56,069 nucleotides of DNA. Source: an uncultured Bacilli bacterium (lineage in GTDB: Bacteria > Bacillota_I > Bacilli_A > RF39 > UBA660). This document shows positions 26,936 through 35,125 of this stretch, in pieces. How positions within the stretch are numbered: position 1 is the first letter of the stretch; every line of letters starts with the position of its first letter. The notes beneath the pieces are model-generated. The model was not told where the DNA came from and made no database searches. It was given only the letters and a program-made list of their open reading frames with translations. The position numbers and the translations under genes were made by a program. The DNA is taken from NCBI GenBank assembly GCA_947629655.1, contig CANREL010000004.1:77577-133645 (forward strand), given 5' to 3'.

Positions 26936-27787
26936 ATGAAAAAGAAATTTATATTGTTATTTGTAATCTTTATGTTGAGTCCAGTTGTCGTTTTTGCCAA
27001 AGATAATTATTATACTAATTATTATGGTATCGAAATGAGCAAGGAGGAATATGATAATCTTGTCGAGTTAGGGTTCTCTGAAAGTGAGATCTATTATATG
27101 CTTGAAGATGATTTCATTTTCAATAAAGATATTGAAGGACATTTGGTCGCTGATACAACAAATTATTATGTCAATATTATTCGTTACGATGCAACTGGAA
27201 GAATTGTTAGTAATAGCGATATGCAAGTGTCAAAAGATGATTACGAAAATGGTTTACCACAACCAATTTCATATGATGGGTACATTGAAACTTCTTACAA
27301 AAAAATGCGTACTACTATCTCATCTGGAACTAAATTCCGTTATAAAGTAAACTTAGTTTGGAAGAGTATGCCTGCTGTTAGAAGTTACGATATAATTGGA
27401 ATTGGTATGGAAGAATTGGTATATATAAACAGTGCTCTTTCTTTCAGTCAGACGTATTGTTCAACACCATCTTTTTGTAAGACTGACACAACAGTAAATA
27501 GTACGATCATAAATCCAACTGGAGCAGGTGCAAGTTTCTTATTACCATCTTCAAAAGAAGTTACATCATTGCAGTCAACGTTCTATTTTGATGTATCTAA
27601 GAATGTCTCTAGTACTTTGACTTTGTTATATGCACATGGAGATTATGCACACGCTACTAAATCACTTTCTGGTGGAAGTGCGCAAGGATTCATAGTCAAC
27701 ATTGGTGGTATTCAATTAGCATCTGGTATTACTAGCTATTACGACACTATGGATAGAGCTACAGCCAAATGGACTGGCAGCTGGTAG
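26936..27787 (+). CDS. Secreted protein of unknown function
   Basis: 283 residues with a clear signal peptide (MKKKFILLFVIFMLSPVVVFA, cleavage after residue 21). The mature start carries NYYGIEMSKEEYDNLVELGFSESEIYYM, a short motif I have seen at the front of other secreted Firmicutes proteins, followed by a beta-rich Ser/Thr-rich domain with two cysteines (YCSTPSFCK) that could form a disulfide. No catalytic motif is visible. GAAAGGAG precedes the start. The next gene begins inside its last codons. Confidence 0.7.
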   Translation: MKKKFILLFVIFMLSPVVVFAKDNYYTNYYGIEMSKEEYDNLVELGFSESEIYYMLEDDFIFNKDIEGHLVADTTNYYVNIIRYDATGRIVSNSDMQVSKDDYENGLPQPISYDGYIETSYKKMRTTISSGTKFRYKVNLVWKSMPAVRSYDIIGIGMEELVYINSALSFSQTYCSTPSFCKTDTTVNSTIINPTGAGASFLLPSSKEVTSLQSTFYFDVSKNVSSTLTLLYAHGDYAHATKSLSGGSAQGFIVNIGGIQLASGITSYYDTMDRATAKWTGSW

Positions 27788-28482
27788 AAGAAGAATATCT
27801 TAGACGAAATAATAATAGTAAAAAATTAGATGTATTAATTATTATATTATCTTTTATAGGACTTATTTTATTAGCAGGTATTTATATATACAACATACAT
27901 GTGAGTAAGTCCTATAAAAATTATATTACTGTTGCTTCAAATAAAATTATCGATGAAAAGTATGAATTGACTGCAGAATATTATTTAATTCATAAGGATT
28001 ATAAAATAGTTAGTGATAGATTTAAATTTTTTATGAATTATTTGTTTATTGAAGATGATGACATTGTTATTGGTAGAAATGTTGAATCTGATTTTGAAGT
28101 TGTTCTATCTAAAAAATATGAATATCTTTTTGATGAGAAAATTCCTGTTAAAATAAATGATAAATTCTATGTCTTTAAAGTAGTTGGAATTTTTGATGAT
28201 TTCGCTTTGACTGATAATTATGTCGGCGTTAATTTTAGTACATTGGAATTATTCAATAATAGTGATGATGGTGTATACTTTTACATGTTTATCGTCAATA
28301 AGTACAAACAAATTAATGATAGTCTTGACATCCTTGAATTAGCTAATTATGACGTAGTTGTTAAACTCAATGATAATTCAATGCGACTTAGTAATTATAC
28401 TAGTTTTTTAGATGCTTTAGTTTTTGCGTCAATCATGCTTGAATTGATAATAATTATTCTGATTATTCAATTTATAATTTAA
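27769..28482 (+). CDS. Membrane protein resembling the MacB/FtsX periplasmic core, lacking the permease part
   Basis: 237 residues: a charged N-terminus, a membrane span (about 22-44), an outside domain of about 165 residues, and a second span at the very end (about 215-237). The outside domain holds VFKVVGIFDDFALTDNYVGVNF, similar to the MacB core signature (f-x-V-x-G-I-f). FtsX/MacB permeases have three further spans and an ATPase partner; neither is seen here. It overlaps the secreted-protein gene by 19 bp and has no clear ribosome binding site, so translational coupling is likely. Role unknown; export or sensing of the secreted partner is a guess. Confidence 0.6.
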   Translation: MDWQLVEEEYLRRNNNSKKLDVLIIILSFIGLILLAGIYIYNIHVSKSYKNYITVASNKIIDEKYELTAEYYLIHKDYKIVSDRFKFFMNYLFIEDDDIVIGRNVESDFEVVLSKKYEYLFDEKIPVKINDKFYVFKVVGIFDDFALTDNYVGVNFSTLELFNNSDDGVYFYMFIVNKYKQINDSLDILELANYDVVVKLNDNSMRLSNYTSFLDALVFASIMLELIIIILIIQFII

Positions 28483-28506
28483 CTCTTCATTGAAGAGTTT
28501 TTTTTC
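28481..28506 (+). terminator. Intrinsic terminator
   Basis: AACTCTTC (28481-28488) pairs with GAAGAGTT (28492-28499) around ATT, then Ts to 28505. Confidence 0.85.
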
Positions 28507-28509
28507 TTG

Positions 28510-28518
28510 TGATAAAAT
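28510..28518 (+). promoter_or_regulatory. Extended -10 promoter for the flippase operon
   Basis: TG-A-TAAAAT (28510-28518) immediately after the terminator. Confidence 0.5.
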
Positions 28519-28537
28519 TTATCTGTGAGGTGAAAAT

Positions 28538-30082
28538 ATGTCTAGGACTAGTAGTATGATTAAAAATGTATCTTGGTCTTTTATTGGTCAAGGATTAGGA
28601 ATTCTAGCTAGTTTTATAGTGAGAATTGTATTCATTAGAATGCTTAGTAGTACTTATTTAGGTTTAGATGGATTATTTTCTAATATTTTGACGATTCTTT
28701 CTCTTAGTGAACTTGGTGTCGGTACCGCTATTACTTATTCTTTGTATCGACCAATAGCCGAAAAAGATGAAGAAAAGTTAAAGTCTTTAATGCAGTTATT
28801 TAAAAGAGTTTATACGATAATTGGTGTTGTCATATTTGTAATTGGTTTTTCATTAACACCTTTTCTAAACTTTTTCATAAATGATATGCCTGATATTTTT
28901 GGAATTGAAATCATTTATATGTTATTTGTTACTAATACGGCTGTCAGTTACTTTTTTTCATATAAGCGAAATCTCATTTTAGCCGATCAAAATCGTCATA
29001 TAGAAACGATATATCGATACAGTTTCTACATCGGTATGAACATTTTACAAATAATATATTTGTTCATATCACGAGATTATTTCGGTTACTTAATAATCCA
29101 AGTAATAATGACTATTTTATCGAATTGGGCTTTGAGTAGAAAAGCCGATGAAATGTATCCTTTCTTAAAAGATAAAAAAATAAAGAAACTATCTAAAAAA
29201 GATACAAATGAAATCGTAAAGAATACCAAAGCTTTAATGATTCAAAAAGTTGGTAATGTCGTTGTAAATTCAACTGATAATATCATATTATCAAAGTATG
29301 TCGGATTGGTAGAAGTAGGTTTATATTCTAATTATCATTTAGTTACTTATGCTCTTTTTATGATCATTAATCAAATATATACATCTCTAACACCAGGAAT
29401 TGGTAATTTTTGGATTGATCAAGATGAATCGAGAAGAATAGAAGTGTTTAAAAAGAGTAATTTTTTGACGTTCTGGATTGCTTATTTTTGTTCAATATGT
29501 CTAATGATATTATTTAATGATTTCATTACTATTTTTGCTGGTAAGGAATATCTATTTGGATTTTGGATTGTTTTCATAATCGTATTTAATTTCTATTTTA
29601 CAACGATGCGAAAAGTGGTCATGTCTTTTAGAGAAGCGAGTGGATTATTTTATAAAGATCGATATAGAACGGTCTTTGAAGTAGTGTGTAATTTGGGAAT
29701 ATCAATAATTTTAGCTATTAAAATGGGAGTTGTTGGTGTATTTTTGGGAACAGCTATCAGTTATTTTGCTTTGCCATTTTGGATAGAAGCTTATGTTTTG
29801 TATAAAGATGGATTAAAAGTTAAAGTTATAAATTATTATTTTGATTATTTTAAAAAGATGTTATTCACGGCTTTAATTGGTGGATTATTATATTATTTAA
29901 TGACATATATAGAAGGACCAATATTTATTGTATTTGTCATTAAGTGTTTCTTATGTTTAATAATTCCTAATTTAATATTTGTTTTGATCTATAAGAAGAC
30001 AGAAGAATTCAATTATTTTAAAAATTTGGTAATAGGTATGTATCATAAAGTTTTTAAAAGATTAAAAAGGGAAAAGGTGTAG
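28538..30082 (+). CDS. Polysaccharide repeat-unit flippase (Wzx/PST type, MOP superfamily)
   Basis: 514 residues with about 12-14 membrane segments. The N-terminus (NVSWSFIGQGLGILASFIVRIVFIRMLSSTYLGLDGLFSNILTIL) and the internal STDNIILSKYVGLVEVGLYSNY are typical of Wzx-like polysaccharide flippases. It likely moves an undecaprenyl-linked oligosaccharide across the membrane. No glycosyltransferase is adjacent, so the substrate is unknown; the surface polymer genes lie 8 kb upstream. GAGGTG precedes the ATG. Confidence 0.85.
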   Translation: MSRTSSMIKNVSWSFIGQGLGILASFIVRIVFIRMLSSTYLGLDGLFSNILTILSLSELGVGTAITYSLYRPIAEKDEEKLKSLMQLFKRVYTIIGVVIFVIGFSLTPFLNFFINDMPDIFGIEIIYMLFVTNTAVSYFFSYKRNLILADQNRHIETIYRYSFYIGMNILQIIYLFISRDYFGYLIIQVIMTILSNWALSRKADEMYPFLKDKKIKKLSKKDTNEIVKNTKALMIQKVGNVVVNSTDNIILSKYVGLVEVGLYSNYHLVTYALFMIINQIYTSLTPGIGNFWIDQDESRRIEVFKKSNFLTFWIAYFCSICLMILFNDFITIFAGKEYLFGFWIVFIIVFNFYFTTMRKVVMSFREASGLFYKDRYRTVFEVVCNLGISIILAIKMGVVGVFLGTAISYFALPFWIEAYVLYKDGLKVKVINYYFDYFKKMLFTALIGGLLYYLMTYIEGPIFIVFVIKCFLCLIIPNLIFVLIYKKTEEFNYFKNLVIGMYHKVFKRLKREKV

Positions 30083-30085
30083 TTT

Positions 30086-30994
30086 ATGTGGTTTATTTTT
30101 GCTAGTATAACGTTATTGTTTTGGGCTATTGCTGATTTGTTCTATAAAATGGGAGCAAGAGAAGATGATGAACACAGTCATTTGAAAACGGGAATAATGG
30201 TCGGATTGGTAATGGGTATTCATGCGACACTTTATTTGTTTATCAATGGAATTAATTTTGAATTTATGGATATAGTTAAGTATTTACCAGTTTCTTTCTT
30301 TTATATTGCTTCAATGGTCATTGGTTATAAGGGACTTAGGTATATTGAATTATCTATTTCTTCACCATTACAAAATTGTTCTGGTGTCATAACGGCTATT
30401 TTATTATTCATAATATTTAGGGAAACTTTAGGAGTTTTAGATATTATGGGAATTTTGATAATTGGGGTAGGTGTTTTTTCTTTATCAGTATTTGAAAAGA
30501 AGAAAGAAGACCAAGAGTTGAAAATAAAAAAGAAAAAGACGATAAAAAAGATATTAACTTTTACGGCTTTGATTTTTCCACTATTATATTGTCTTTTAGA
30601 TGGAGCTGGAACTTTTTTAGATGCAATATATTTAGATAAGTTAGAAATAATAGGAGAAGAAGCGGCCCTAGTTGCTTATGAATATACTTTTTTAATATAT
30701 GGAATTGTTCTTTTTATCTATCTCAAATTCTTTAAAAGAGAAGATATTGGAGTATTTTCTGTTAAGGAGAGATTATTTGCTGCTATATTTGAAACATTAG
30801 GTCAATTTTTTTATGTATTTGCCGTTGCAGCTAATTCAACATTGGCATGTCCTGTTGTAGCGTCTTATAGTATAATGCCTGTTTTATTGTCACGAATGTT
30901 TTTGAAAGAAAAATTGTCTATTAAGGAATACATTTCTATTGCAGTTGTTTTATTTGGAATAGTTTTATTAGGTGTTAGTGAAGGACTTAGTTAG
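30086..30994 (+). CDS. EamA/DMT-family transporter
   Basis: 302 residues with 10 membrane segments in two repeats of five, each with EamA-like features (first repeat ending FSLSVFEKKK, second ending VVLFGIVLLGVSEGL). A lysine-rich cytoplasmic linker (about 145-165) separates the halves. DMT carriers move metabolites or small sugars and cannot be assigned a substrate from sequence. It begins 3 bp after the flippase gene and so belongs to the same operon. Confidence 0.8.
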   Translation: MWFIFASITLLFWAIADLFYKMGAREDDEHSHLKTGIMVGLVMGIHATLYLFINGINFEFMDIVKYLPVSFFYIASMVIGYKGLRYIELSISSPLQNCSGVITAILLFIIFRETLGVLDIMGILIIGVGVFSLSVFEKKKEDQELKIKKKKTIKKILTFTALIFPLLYCLLDGAGTFLDAIYLDKLEIIGEEAALVAYEYTFLIYGIVLFIYLKFFKREDIGVFSVKERLFAAIFETLGQFFYVFAVAANSTLACPVVASYSIMPVLLSRMFLKEKLSIKEYISIAVVLFGIVLLGVSEGLS

Positions 30995-31082
30995 ATATTT
31001 TTGTAAATTAAATGTAAATTATACATTGTTTTTACAATGGAACCATGATTTAATGTTAAAATTATAATAGGAGTGTGGTTTT

Positions 31083-31976
31083 GTGTCTAAACTTAAAAAG
31101 AGTTCAATTTTTATTTATATAATTCAATTTTTAGGAATGAGTTTAGGAGCAGCATTAGCGGCTTTTGCTCTTGAAGAATTTCTCGTTCCCAATTCTATTT
31201 TAGATGGTGGCGTTGCTGGTATTGCGATTATCATCAGTAAACTTTCACCATTTAAATTAGGACTTTTAACTTTTTTAATCAATATTCCGTTTCTATATGT
31301 CGGATATAAAAATTTGGGTAAGAGTTTTTTGATAAAAGCTTTATACAGTGTAACCCTTTTTTCAATTCTATTAGAGGTGTTTCAAGAAGCTCCACCAGTT
31401 ACTGATGATATTTTATTGGCAATGGTATATGGTGGTGTCGTATTGGGAATTGGTGTCGGATTAATTATTAAGTGTGGTGGATGTGTCGATGGAACTGAAT
31501 CTGTTGCAATCGTCATTAGTAAAAATACATCTTTTTCCGTTGGACAGGTAGTATTAATCTTTAACTTATTGATTTTTGCAGTAGCTGGATTCGTATTTGG
31601 AATTGATCGTGCTCTGTATTCGTTATTAACTTATTTCATAACTTATAATTTGATTGATTTAGTCAATGATGGTCTTGAAAAAGTTAAATCAGTAATGATA
31701 ATTTCTGAAAATGGTTCAAGTATTGCTAGTAAAATATATAAAAGATTGGGAAGAACTTGTACATCACTAGAAGGATCTGGTTTAATCACAGGAACTAAAT
31801 CTATTCTATATGTGGTAGTTACTAGATTAGAAGTTGCTGAGATAAAGAGAATTGTTGATGAAGAAGACCAATCAGCTTTTGTAACTATTTCTGATGTATC
31901 TGAGATTGTTGGTAATCATATAAAGTCGACTAAAGCAATGCATAATGTTAAAAAGAATAGTAAAAAAATCACTTAA
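31083..31976 (+). CDS. YitT family protein (membrane domain + DUF2179)
   Basis: 297 residues: about five or six membrane segments (YitT domain with FLVPNSILDGGVAGIAI and KCGGCVDGTESVAIVISK) followed by a soluble C-terminal DUF2179 domain (SVMIISENGSSIASKIYKRLGRTCTSLEGSG ... TISDVSEIVG). The family is widespread in Firmicutes and its function is not settled. The start is GTG at 31083 behind AGGAGTG. A TATAAT at 31063-31068 and an overlapping extended -10 (TG-T-TAAAAT, 31054-31062) lie just upstream. Confidence 0.85.
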   Translation: MSKLKKSSIFIYIIQFLGMSLGAALAAFALEEFLVPNSILDGGVAGIAIIISKLSPFKLGLLTFLINIPFLYVGYKNLGKSFLIKALYSVTLFSILLEVFQEAPPVTDDILLAMVYGGVVLGIGVGLIIKCGGCVDGTESVAIVISKNTSFSVGQVVLIFNLLIFAVAGFVFGIDRALYSLLTYFITYNLIDLVNDGLEKVKSVMIISENGSSIASKIYKRLGRTCTSLEGSGLITGTKSILYVVVTRLEVAEIKRIVDEEDQSAFVTISDVSEIVGNHIKSTKAMHNVKKNSKKIT

Positions 31977-32008
31977 GAGAGAAAATTAATTCTCTTTTTT
32001 GTTTTTTT
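31977..32008 (+). terminator. Intrinsic terminator after the YitT gene
   Basis: AGAGAA (31978-31983) pairs with TTCTCT (31990-31995), followed by two T runs. Confidence 0.65.
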
Positions 32009-32040
32009 GAGTCTATTTTCCTTATAAAAACCATTAAAAA

Positions 32041-32069
32041 TTGACTTTTTGAGGTTTTTGTGGTATCAT
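32041..32069 (+). promoter_or_regulatory. Upstream tandem promoter P1
   Basis: TTGACT (32041-32046), 17 bp, TATCAT (32064-32069) with an extended TG at 32061-32062. Confidence 0.75.
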
Positions 32070-32073
32070 GTGT

Positions 32074-32123
32074 ACACATTTGAGATAGAAGGTAAAAAGG
32101 TTCTATTCGAATGGAAAATGTGT
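32074..32123 (+). ncRNA. Structured 5' leader hairpin of unknown class
   Basis: Directly after P1, ACACATTT (32074-32081) pairs with AAATGTGT (32116-32123) and ATAGAA (32085-32090) pairs with TTCTAT (32101-32106), closing a 10-base loop GGTAAAAAGG. The two stems are separated by an asymmetric internal loop of 3 and 9 bases. It would be the 5' end of the P1 transcript only; P2 lies downstream. It does not match a riboswitch class that I can recognise. Confidence 0.5.
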
Positions 32124-32139
32124 TAACAATTAAAATTAA

Positions 32140-32168
32140 TTGACTTTATAAAGAGATTGTGTTATAAT
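32140..32168 (+). promoter_or_regulatory. Downstream tandem promoter P2
   Basis: TTGACT (32140-32145), 17 bp, TATAAT (32163-32168), with an extended TG at 32160-32161. Close to the strongest possible sigma-A promoter. Confidence 0.85.
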
Positions 32169-32199
32169 AATGACACATTTGGATTAGGGGGAAAAGAAA

Positions 32200-32577
32200 A
32201 TGGAAAAAGATGAAAAAAATATCGTAACAAAAGAAGAAGCTCTTGAAAGAATTAATGAAAATTTTGAAGAAATAGATTCAGCTTATGGTAAGATCAGAGT
32301 TAGTAAAATATTCTTCAAAGTATGTGCTGGTATTGGTATTGGTGCCACTGTTGTTGGTGTTGCTGGTATCGCAACTTTAGGATTTGCATTAGCACCAGTT
32401 GCTACTACAGGACTTGGTATTGCATCTGCTGCAACAGGTTTAATTTTCAATAAAGGTGAGAATGACGAATATGCTAGAATGCAAGAAGCTGAAGAAAGAA
32501 ATATTAGAGCTAAGAGAAGCATCGTAGTTAAAGAAGTATTAAAAGAAGAAAAAGCAAAACAAAAAGTTAAAGCTTAA
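32200..32577 (+). CDS. Small membrane protein with a hairpin of two hydrophobic segments
   Basis: 125 residues: an acidic N-terminus (1-35), two closely spaced Ala/Gly/Val-rich hydrophobic stretches (about 41-85), and a basic, charged tail ending KEEKAKQKVKA. The family is unknown. The NFEEIDSAYGKIRVSKIFFKVCAGIGIGA region resembles NWATINSMRGKITINKAAFIGCAAVAGYSA in the next gene, so the two appear to be distant paralogues. Two strong tandem promoters imply high or doubly regulated expression. Ribosome binding site AGGGGG. Confidence 0.7.
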   Translation: MEKDEKNIVTKEEALERINENFEEIDSAYGKIRVSKIFFKVCAGIGIGATVVGVAGIATLGFALAPVATTGLGIASAATGLIFNKGENDEYARMQEAEERNIRAKRSIVVKEVLKEEKAKQKVKA

Positions 32578-32639
32578 TAGAATTACATTATATATAGAAA
32601 AAAAGAATAAAAAGATTTCATTATTTAAAGGGGGTATTT

Positions 32640-32969
32640 ATGATGAAATATAATGAAGAATTTGCAAAACGTTTAGAAAATGATAAAGAATATAACAAAT
32701 ACATGAATAGTAATTGGGCTACAATAAATTCAATGCGTGGTAAAATTACGATCAATAAGGCAGCTTTTATCGGATGTGCAGCTGTTGCAGGATATTCGGC
32801 ATTAAACTTAGCAGCAATCATTATTAGACCTGAGTATTCTTTAATAAGTTTTGATGGTTTAAAATATGCTTTAATGGGTGGACTTACTGCTAAAGCAGGA
32901 TATGGGTTCTTTAAAAAGATGAAAACTGAAAAAGAAGACGTTAATCTTAAAGCTAAAACAATAAAATAA
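32640..32969 (+). CDS. Small membrane protein, paralogue of the 32200 product
   Basis: 109 residues: charged N-terminus (YNEEFAKRLENDKEYNKYMNSNW), two hydrophobic segments (about 41-62 and 76-92), and a basic tail. Same length, layout and core motif (N-x-x-x-I-x-x-x-x-G-K-I) as the upstream gene, which points to an old tandem duplication. It sits 62 bp after that gene with no terminator between and uses GGGGG ahead of tandem ATGs (32640, 32643). Function unknown. Confidence 0.65.
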   Translation: MMKYNEEFAKRLENDKEYNKYMNSNWATINSMRGKITINKAAFIGCAAVAGYSALNLAAIIIRPEYSLISFDGLKYALMGGLTAKAGYGFFKKMKTEKEDVNLKAKTIK

Positions 32970-32979
32970 GTTAGTTGAT

Positions 32980-33028
32980 GAGCGATTGTCAATTAGAAAT
33001 TACTTCTAGTTGGCAGTTGCTTTTTTTT
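32980..33028 (+). terminator. Long intrinsic terminator
   Basis: An 18-bp stem (32981-32998 with 33004-33021, several G-U pairs) followed by eight Ts. Confidence 0.85.
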
Positions 33029-33045
33029 GTCTATTTTATTATAAT
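33017..33045 (+). promoter_or_regulatory. Promoter of the pilin-LRR gene, nested in the terminator
   Basis: TTGCTT (33017-33022) at the end of the terminator stem, 17 bp, TATAAT (33040-33045). Confidence 0.65.
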
Positions 33046-33070
33046 CATATTAGAAAATAGGGTGATATAG

Positions 33071-35077
33071 ATGAAAAATAAAAAGGGTTTTACTCTCGTA
33101 GAAATGTTAGCTGTAATTGTCATATTAGGTTTATTAATGGCAATTGCGGTTCAATCTGTTACTAAATATATAGAGAAAAGTAGAAGGGATACTTATATTG
33201 CTACAGCACGTGAATATATCACAGTTGCAGCAGCAGAAATAGCTAAAGGTACTTTTGTAATAAGAAATCCTGAAACGATATATTCTATTCATTATAGCAA
33301 TTTAAAATTGGAAAGAAATCAAAATAAAAGTCCATATGGGGCTTGGGTTGATGCCTATGTCATTGTGACAATTGATGATGCGAATAACTATACTTATTAT
33401 TGGACGAGTATTGATACGACTGGGCATCGAGTTGATCTTACAGAAGAGAGTGAATTAGATGCTAGTGACATATATGTATCAACTGATTTTGATCTAAATC
33501 CTAATTATCCTGTGGGAGGAAGAGATAATGCTGTTTTATATGGCGAAGATGGTAAGAGAAAAGAAGAAGATGCCGTTGTCGAAGTAACTGAAGAAAAAGC
33601 TAATGAGTGTTATGAATGGACTGATGGTGAAGAAGGTATAACGATAACTAATTATAGTTCTTCTTGTCCTAAAGATGTATCAATTCCATCTAAGATTGGT
33701 GATAGACCTGTTGTAGCTATTGGTGTAGGTGCTTTTAGAAAAAAAGGGATAACTAATGTAAGCTTGTATAGTGGTGTCAATTCAATCGGATATGCAGCCT
33801 TCCAAGGAAATAATATGAATACTGTTAAATTGTCTAGATCTATTAAGACGGTTGACGATTATGCTTTTTATAATTCAAATATTCAAAACTTGATCATGTC
33901 AGAAGGAATAACTTCAATTGGAAGTTGGTCTTTTGCCAATAATAAGATTTGTAAAGTTACTTTCCCTAATACTTTGAAAACAATTGGTTCTTATGCTTTT
34001 TATAACAATTGTCTATCTGATGTTTCATTACCATCTGGTTCTGGAATTGGTGGAGCAGCTTTTGCTAATAACAAGATTACCGAGGATAAAGCATTCATCT
34101 ATTTGCGACGCAGTGATGGAACAATCGATTATTCTACTATTATCGGTTATGCTGGTACTAAAAAGAATAATTTAGTCATAGCAAGTGAAAAAAATGGTGT
34201 TAAGTTGAAAACTATTGGTAGTAATGCTTTTGCTAGTCTTGGCTTAACTGGTTCTGTCTATATTCCTGATACAGTTACGAGTATAGGTGGAGATGCGTTT
34301 GCCTTTAATAACATTTCTAGTGTTCATTTGCCGGCTAGCCTGAAAACTATAAGTTCAGGAGCATTTAGAAGTAATGACATAACGAGTTTGGAGATACCGA
34401 ATGGCGTCACCTCGATTGGAACTGGAGCGTTTAGAACTAATAGGATAACTGGTGAAAATCAAATAATTTATGCTCGTAAGTCGGATGGAACAATTGATTA
34501 TTCAACCATTGTCAGTTATGGTGGTGGTCGAGTAGCAGGAACTATTACTGTGCCAGCTGAAAAGAATGGTGTCAAATTGAAACTTATAAAGTCAGGGGCA
34601 TTTAGTGAATGTAAATTAACAGCAATAACATTGCCAAGTCTATCACAAGTTCCAACGTTAACAGTTGAAGCAAATGCGTTTAAAGGAAATAATGTCAGTG
34701 GTGCTAATGGTTTCATATATAAAATAACTAATGGTAAAATTGATTATTCTAATCTATCTGATTATGCTGGTCCAACTGGTGGTATTGGAGGAGTTATCAC
34801 TATTCCTGAACAAGCCAATGGTGTTGATCTTAAAACGATAAGTGCTTCATTCAGTTGGTTTAGTTATAAAAAGATTGTCATTCCTAGTAAAGTAACTTCG
34901 ATAGCAGCTTCTGCCTTTTCAAAGGATGCACGTAATAATGTAAATCTTGTCACAATCGTTAATAAGACGGGAAGAGCATTCAATTGGAAGAGTATAACAG
35001 CATCAAAGTATGACAATAATTTTGTAACAGGTACGATTAAACACCATGCTGGTGATATTGAAGTTGTTGCTAATTAA
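33071..35077 (+). CDS. Type IV prepilin-like N-terminus fused to BspA-type leucine-rich repeats
   Basis: 668 residues. The start KKGFTLVEMLAVIVILGLLMAIAVQSVTKYIEKSR is a textbook prepilin signal: peptidase cleavage between G6 and F7, with Glu at +5 of the mature protein. A pilin-like globular part follows to about residue 165. From about 185 to 640 there are repeated BspA/LRR_5 units (pattern VxxIGxxAFxxNxIxxVxLPxxLKxIGxxAF), some interrupted by longer loops containing RKSDGTIDYSTI. No pilus assembly genes are in the window. Probably a minor pilin or pseudopilin displaying an adhesive LRR domain (inference). Confidence 0.9.
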   Translation: MKNKKGFTLVEMLAVIVILGLLMAIAVQSVTKYIEKSRRDTYIATAREYITVAAAEIAKGTFVIRNPETIYSIHYSNLKLERNQNKSPYGAWVDAYVIVTIDDANNYTYYWTSIDTTGHRVDLTEESELDASDIYVSTDFDLNPNYPVGGRDNAVLYGEDGKRKEEDAVVEVTEEKANECYEWTDGEEGITITNYSSSCPKDVSIPSKIGDRPVVAIGVGAFRKKGITNVSLYSGVNSIGYAAFQGNNMNTVKLSRSIKTVDDYAFYNSNIQNLIMSEGITSIGSWSFANNKICKVTFPNTLKTIGSYAFYNNCLSDVSLPSGSGIGGAAFANNKITEDKAFIYLRRSDGTIDYSTIIGYAGTKKNNLVIASEKNGVKLKTIGSNAFASLGLTGSVYIPDTVTSIGGDAFAFNNISSVHLPASLKTISSGAFRSNDITSLEIPNGVTSIGTGAFRTNRITGENQIIYARKSDGTIDYSTIVSYGGGRVAGTITVPAEKNGVKLKLIKSGAFSECKLTAITLPSLSQVPTLTVEANAFKGNNVSGANGFIYKITNGKIDYSNLSDYAGPTGGIGGVITIPEQANGVDLKTISASFSWFSYKKIVIPSKVTSIAASAFSKDARNNVNLVTIVNKTGRAFNWKSITASKYDNNFVTGTIKHHAGDIEVVAN

Positions 35078-35081
35078 AAAT

Positions 35082-35108
35082 AATACACTAATACTTTAGT
35101 GTATTTTT
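35082..35108 (+). terminator. Intrinsic terminator after the pilin-LRR gene
   Basis: AATACACTAA (35082-35091) pairs with TTAGTGTATT (35096-35105), followed by a short T run. Confidence 0.7.
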
Positions 35109-35125
35109 CCTTGGAGGTGTCAAAT

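Noticed and set aside
31024..31039. CATTGT-TTTT-ACAATG hairpin as a terminator after the DMT gene
   Set aside because: Only 6 bp and no T run follows; at best an operator near the YitT promoter.
32127..32142. CAATTA-AAAT-TAATTG as a terminator for the P1 transcript
   Set aside because: Short, all A/T, and followed by a promoter rather than a T run.
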